A stretch of 9,182 bases of DNA from Victivallales bacterium. Its GTDB lineage: Bacteria > Verrucomicrobiota > Lentisphaeria > Oligosphaerales > Oligosphaeraceae. The notes below the pieces were generated by a model. It was given only the letters and a program-made list of their open reading frames with translations, was not told where the DNA came from and made no database searches. Below are positions 6,441 through 9,182 of this stretch, one piece after another. Position numbers and translations under genes: made by a program. The first letter of the stretch is position 1. Each line of letters begins with the position of its first letter. The stretch spans positions 1 through 9,182 of the forward strand of contig JAFYGL010000717.1 in NCBI GenBank assembly GCA_017543165.1. Direction: 5' to 3'.

Positions 6441-7372
6441 AAATATTGTTGATGGGCGGAACTGGCTGGCTTGGGCATAACATCGCCAGGCAACTTCTGG
6501 CAGAGGGCGAGAATGTCACGATTCTCACGCGCGGCAAAAAGCAGACTTTCGCAAACGAGATGCCCCAGGGCATTGAGACCATCATCGCCGACAAGTCGGA
6601 CGAGGCCGCAATGGCGCAGATTTTGAAGGCTGGCTACACGCACATCATTGACACGGTGCCCTCCGTCGCCTCAATCAACAACGTGAAGAAATACGCTTGC
6701 AATCTGCACCACTACATCCATTGCAGTTCAACAGGCGGCTATGCGCCGCTGCCATTCGTTCCATGCGATGAAACGGCGCCATACGGCGGCTTCGGCACCA
6801 ACAGCGGCTGGGCGCAGAAACGCATCGTGGACAACCTGGTTCTGAACAGTTTCCTGGAGGAAGGCTTCCCCGCCACAGTCATACGCCCATGCTACATTAC
6901 TGGCCCTGGCATGCTGCCGCTGGACAACCTGGGCGGGCGCCGCCAGGACTTCATCAAGGACATTCTGGATGAAAAGACACTTGACCTTCCAAATGACGGC
7001 CAGGCCTTGCTCCAGCCGATTCATGTGGAGGATTTGGCAACGTCATTCCTGCTTGCGCTGGCAAATCCATGCAGCAAGGGGCAGGTCTATAACATCTGCC
7101 TGTCACACGCCGTGCATATCAGCACCTATGTTGAGCTGAACGCCGCCGCATTGGGCAAGAAGGCCCACATCAATCTGATGCCACTGGAAGAAATGCTGGA
7201 GAAATACAAAGCAGACATCAACGAAACCTGGCTGCGCTTCTTCGCCTGCGACATGTGCTTCTCCATTGAAAAGGCGCGTTGCCAACTGGGCTACAATCCA
7301 AGGCACACGCCAGAAGACACCATACAGGAAACCGCCATCTGGGCCGCCAAATCCCAGGGATTGATTTCTTGA
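6437..7372 (+). CDS. NAD(P)-dependent epimerase/dehydratase-like protein (extended SDR, atypical active site)
   Basis: A 311-aa Rossmann-fold protein. The nucleotide loop GGTGWLG is at 7-13, TRG at 31-33 ends the second strand, and IIDTV at 70-74 marks strand four. SSTGGY (97-102) holds the expected active-site Ser/Thr, RPCYITGPG (150-158) is the extended-SDR post-helix motif, and PIHVEDLA (194-201) is the conserved substrate-side block. The catalytic YxxxK is not found: where it should fall the sequence reads SGWAQKR (123-129), so Lys128 is present but position 124 is Gly. It may be a CSP41-like non-canonical member or use Tyr116 or another residue. ATG 6437 is chosen over ATG 6386 because the Rossmann strand MKILLMGG starts there and GGAG (6426-6429) precedes it. 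Its ATGA overlap with the creatininase-family gene implies coupling. Substrate unknown; a sugar or sugar acid is likely by context. Confidence 0.88.
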   Translation: MKILLMGGTGWLGHNIARQLLAEGENVTILTRGKKQTFANEMPQGIETIIADKSDEAAMAQILKAGYTHIIDTVPSVASINNVKKYACNLHHYIHCSSTGGYAPLPFVPCDETAPYGGFGTNSGWAQKRIVDNLVLNSFLEEGFPATVIRPCYITGPGMLPLDNLGGRRQDFIKDILDEKTLDLPNDGQALLQPIHVEDLATSFLLALANPCSKGQVYNICLSHAVHISTYVELNAAALGKKAHINLMPLEEMLEKYKADINETWLRFFACDMCFSIEKARCQLGYNPRHTPEDTIQETAIWAAKSQGLIS

Positions 7373-7375
7373 TTT

Positions 7376-7408
7376 TAATCCACAGATTAACGCAGATTAT
7401 CACGGATA
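7376..7408 (+). repeat. Single arm of the palindromic intergenic repeat, copy 3
   Basis: 33 nt beginning 3 nt after the SDR stop codon match the left arm of copies 1 and 2. The units are CCACAGATT, AACGCAGATT and ATCACGGATA, on the same 10-nt period. No complementary right arm follows; the next bases are an AT-rich run and then a CCCTCTAGGGGGG stretch. It reads as a half-element, either truncated or never paired. It coincides with the change from GC-rich to AT-rich DNA. Confidence 0.8.
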
Positions 7409-7451
7409 TATTGTCAAATTGTTCTGTCCCTCTAGGGGGGAGGGAAGGACG

Positions 7452-7520
7452 ATGTATAAATTTGAATCTTATAATTACAAACAAACGCATTCAGAAAACA
7501 TCAATGAGCATTCGTCTTAA
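7452..7520 (+). CDS. Possible 22-residue leader ORF before the membrane protein
   Basis: ATG at 7452 follows a good Shine-Dalgarno-like GGGAAGGA (7442-7449), with only CG between them. It opens 22 codons, with a peptide starting MYKFESYNYKQT, ending at TAA 7518-7520. That stop lies 16 nt past the membrane-protein ATG at 7504, which itself has no Shine-Dalgarno, so translation of the short frame could deliver ribosomes to the real gene. Spacing of the ribosome binding site is tight and the composition is simply AT-rich, so chance is quite possible. Confidence 0.2.
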   Translation: MYKFESYNYKQTHSENINEHSS

Positions 7521-8820
7521 TAAATATTTCAAGATAGCACTCATTATTTCAGTATTTCTGACGATATTCACATTGTGGTTTCATGGTCCAAGAACATGTT
7601 CTGATGCAACTGGCTACATAATGGGAGCCATAACACTGAAATATTCCCATTCCTATCTATGGCAGGCTTCAGATGCTCAATTACAAACAGAGGGTTTTGC
7701 CTATGAATATACATGTCCCAAAAATTCACTGGATTTAAATGAATACAAGCGAGACAAAGCACAGGGTTATCAGACACATTGGGCAATCGGCTATCCTTTG
7801 CTTACCTTTATTGCTGGCAAGATGACAGGATTAAATGTCAAATATTCGTTTTGCCTGGTTAATACGATTTCTATAATAGCCACACTGCTATGCACCTGGT
7901 TCTTCATCCGTTCCAATAATGTAAGCATAGACAACGTAGGAAGACTACTATTTCTGATAATCTTTTCCTCATATCTTTGGCTCATATCTATGGTCGCATT
8001 TTCCGAAGTTCCATTTCTTCCAATATCCATTTGGATGTTATATGAACTGGATTTATACATTCGCAAAAAAAACTTAAAGTATCTATGGGTATCTATGTTG
8101 CTATGCGGCTTTTGCATACTTCTGCGTTATGCAGGATTGTATTTGATAATGGCAGCCTTCATGTCAATTTTGATAAAATCACCAGAGGATGATGAATTTT
8201 GCAAATATCCTGATGTTGGGAAAAATTATGTATTACGCAAACAGATACTTCTTTCTTGCGTATATTTTTGGGTCTCAATCATTCCATTTGGCTTCTGGCA
8301 ACTGCGCAATTATCTGCTGACGGGAGGATTACGCGGCACAAAAATTGCAGAATCTGATCTTATTGGACGATTTTGGGAGCTTCTAAAACTGCCAGCTGCC
8401 ATATTCTTTCCATTGCCCCCACAACTTGCCAATATAAATTTGCTTTTTAGTACATTTCTTTTCATCAGGCACATTGTTTCATATTTTATTATATCTTATA
8501 TAATCTGGCAACAACTATCCATAAGAACACCTCAACGAAAAGGCATGCCTCTTTTGTATAGTTCGTTTTCATATTTGATATTCATCTGCATAAGTTCATT
8601 GTTGACTGGTGAACCTTATCCACTTGATTTCAGAATCATGCTTCCCTTTATTTTCCCATTAGGCATGTATTGCATTATAAATACCCATTCAAAATCACTT
8701 TTATCAATACCAATACAAAAAACTATACATATCCTTTTATATACTTCACTTATTTGGACATATTCCTATTTGATTCTATTCCTTGGAAAAAACATCAAGT
8801 GTGCCTTATTCTATCATTAA
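7504..8820 (+). CDS. Polytopic membrane protein, probable GT-C (ArnT/PMT-like) glycosyltransferase
   Basis: 438 aa, with roughly 10-12 hydrophobic segments, among them about 9-27, 112-135, 146-165, 192-224, 249-266, 312-336, 350-367, 376-393 and 404-427. Features matching GT-C membrane glycosyltransferases are a short N-terminal tail, one membrane span, then a loop with Asp34 (CSDATGY) where the catalytic Asp sits; IGYPLLT (95-101); SEVPFL (167-172); LLRYAGLY (206-213); RNYLLTGG (268-275); and FRIMLPFIFP (376-385). These enzymes move a sugar from a polyprenyl-phosphate donor to a lipid or surface acceptor. The donor and acceptor here are unknown. Base and codon use are clearly more AT-rich than in the genes upstream, suggesting a surface-polysaccharide type gene acquired separately. 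I chose ATG 7504; the open frame back to 7279 runs through the SDR gene and the repeat. No Shine-Dalgarno precedes 7504, and a TTG at 7462 is an alternative. Confidence 0.75.
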   Translation: MSIRLNKYFKIALIISVFLTIFTLWFHGPRTCSDATGYIMGAITLKYSHSYLWQASDAQLQTEGFAYEYTCPKNSLDLNEYKRDKAQGYQTHWAIGYPLLTFIAGKMTGLNVKYSFCLVNTISIIATLLCTWFFIRSNNVSIDNVGRLLFLIIFSSYLWLISMVAFSEVPFLPISIWMLYELDLYIRKKNLKYLWVSMLLCGFCILLRYAGLYLIMAAFMSILIKSPEDDEFCKYPDVGKNYVLRKQILLSCVYFWVSIIPFGFWQLRNYLLTGGLRGTKIAESDLIGRFWELLKLPAAIFFPLPPQLANINLLFSTFLFIRHIVSYFIISYIIWQQLSIRTPQRKGMPLLYSSFSYLIFICISSLLTGEPYPLDFRIMLPFIFPLGMYCIINTHSKSLLSIPIQKTIHILLYTSLIWTYSYLILFLGKNIKCALFYH

Positions 8821-8906
8821 CGCTGCAGTTCCTCAAGAAGGTATATATTTGAAACTCCCGTATGAACTTCTTTCAAGAACCTACCATCGCGGGGAACAAA
8901 GCAAAA

Positions 8907-8959
8907 AGGAAAAGCCACGAGGCAATTTTCAAATCACAAACCTATATGTGGCTTTTCCT
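8907..8959 (-). terminator. Inverted repeat, probable terminator for the minus-strand gene
   Basis: AGGAAAAGCCAC (8907-8918) and GTGGCTTTTCCT (8948-8959) are perfect 12-nt complements, separated by 29 nt. Read on the minus strand, the hairpin is followed at once by TTTTGCTTTG, a T-rich tail fitting Rho-independent termination, about 68 nt past the stop of the minus-strand gene. On the + strand the tail is A-rich, so termination of the membrane-protein transcript is less well supported. The loop is large for a classical terminator. Confidence 0.5.
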
Positions 8960-8968
8960 ATAGGAAAA
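8953..8968. repeat. Perfect 16-bp palindrome overlapping the terminator-like stem
   Basis: TTTTCCTATAGGAAAA is exactly self-complementary. Its left half is the end of the right arm of the 8907-8959 hairpin, so AGGAAAA at 8907-8913 and at 8962-8968 can compete for the same TTTTCCT. It could be a dimeric protein-binding site or an alternative RNA fold; nothing else identifies a role. Confidence 0.5.
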
Positions 8969-9026
8969 CTAAAATGAAAGCAAGATCTAATAGACAAACG
9001 CAATAGATTTGAATATTACCTTTTGA

Positions 9027-9182
9027 TTATCTGGCAAGGCTCAGAAGCACGCGACCTGACTGGGGTATGGCCTTTATTTCGCAAGAATTGTATTTTTCCA
9101 GGAAGGCATTGCGTATGTTGTCCAGTGTCCAATCCTGGTAGATTTCCTCTCTGCCGCGCATGAGCCGTTGCGTCTGTACATC
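9027..9182 (-). CDS. C-terminal 51 residues of an unidentified protein (partial, runs off the right edge)
   Basis: On the minus strand, 51 codons are open from the window edge (9182) to TAA at 9029-9027. The peptide ends KAIPQSGRVLLSLAR and includes RGREEIYQDWTLDNIRNAF. The codons are GC-richer than the adjacent intergenic DNA and resemble the genes at 207-7372, which supports it being real and native. The frame lacks its start, which lies outside the window. The family is not recognised from this tail; it is soluble, with a short amphipathic helix and a final strand. A terminator-like hairpin lies downstream at 8907-8959. Confidence 0.7.
   Translation of the reverse strand, partial: DVQTQRLMRGREEIYQDWTLDNIRNAFLEKYNSCEIKAIPQSGRVLLSLAR

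Larger units (their letters stand above)
8821..9026. other. AT-rich intergenic region between convergent genes
   Basis: 206 nt between the stop of the membrane protein (+) and the stop of the opposing partial gene (-). It holds a 12-bp inverted repeat (8907-8918 with 8948-8959) and an overlapping 16-bp palindrome (8953-8968). A 64-codon + frame crosses the left part but starts inside the membrane gene and has no recognisable features. I see no RNA gene or promoter here. Confidence 0.6.

Noticed and set aside
7432..7448. Possible G-quadruplex in the GGGGGGAGGGAAGG run
   Set aside because: Only two clean G-tracts of three or more, plus one GG, are available, which falls short of a four-tract motif.
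7279..7503. Upstream ATG giving a 513-residue membrane protein
   Set aside because: The extra 75 residues are read out of frame through the SDR gene and then through the repeat arm; they have no membrane-protein character.
8885..8900. CATCGCGGGGAAC, resembling part of a type I-E CRISPR repeat
   Set aside because: It occurs once, matches only about ten bases of such repeats, lacks the palindromic partner, and no spacer-repeat periodicity follows.
8783..8977. 64-codon + frame after the membrane-protein gene
   Set aside because: It starts inside the membrane gene in another frame, lacks a ribosome binding site, and runs through the inverted repeat; there is no sign of a real protein.

Overview
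The window looks like a bacterial chromosome segment, moderately GC-rich except near the right end. Protein flavour and the palindromic intergenic repeats built on CAC(A/T)GATT would fit the PVC superphylum (Lentisphaerota or a relative). That placement is an inference from gene content and style, not from a marker gene.

Layout. Almost everything reads on the + strand. Bases 2-130 look like the last codons of an unidentified gene. A tartrate/D-malate dehydrogenase of the isocitrate/isopropylmalate dehydrogenase family follows (207-1256), then an AAC(3)/YokD-family N-acetyltransferase (1412-2245). A tightly packed run of six genes comes next (2349-7372): a PfkB-type 2-keto-3-deoxygluconate kinase, a KDPG/KDPGal aldolase whose motifs look more like DgoA than classical Eda, a DUF4380-type mutarotase-like protein, the 16S rRNA methyltransferase RsmI, a divergent creatininase-family protein and an extended-SDR NAD-dependent epimerase-like protein. 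Gaps or overlaps inside this run are -4, +22, +5, -38 and -4 nt, so it is probably one transcript. After it the DNA turns AT-rich and holds a polytopic membrane protein resembling GT-C (ArnT/PMT-like) glycosyltransferases (7504-8820). A 206-nt intergenic stretch with a long inverted repeat separates it from the 3' end of an opposing GC-richer gene (9182-9027, - strand).

How the genes work together. The kinase and aldolase form the lower half of a sugar-acid route: 2-keto-3-deoxy-hexonate is phosphorylated and cleaved to pyruvate and glyceraldehyde-3-phosphate. The SDR, the creatininase-family hydrolase and the mutarotase-like protein could act earlier on a sugar or sugar lactone. Tartrate/D-malate dehydrogenase would handle another hydroxy acid. 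No dehydratase, transporter or regulator is visible, so the upstream substrate (uronate, galactonate or other) cannot be read from this window. RsmI is a housekeeping gene embedded in the metabolic run.

The most distinctive non-coding signal is a family of three intergenic elements (1286-1388, 2252-2326, 7376-7408) made of roughly 10-nt CACNGATT units. Two are large hairpins whose arms co-vary between copies; the third is a lone arm. Each lies just after a stop codon, the first two bracket the acetyltransferase gene, and none lies inside the packed six-gene run.
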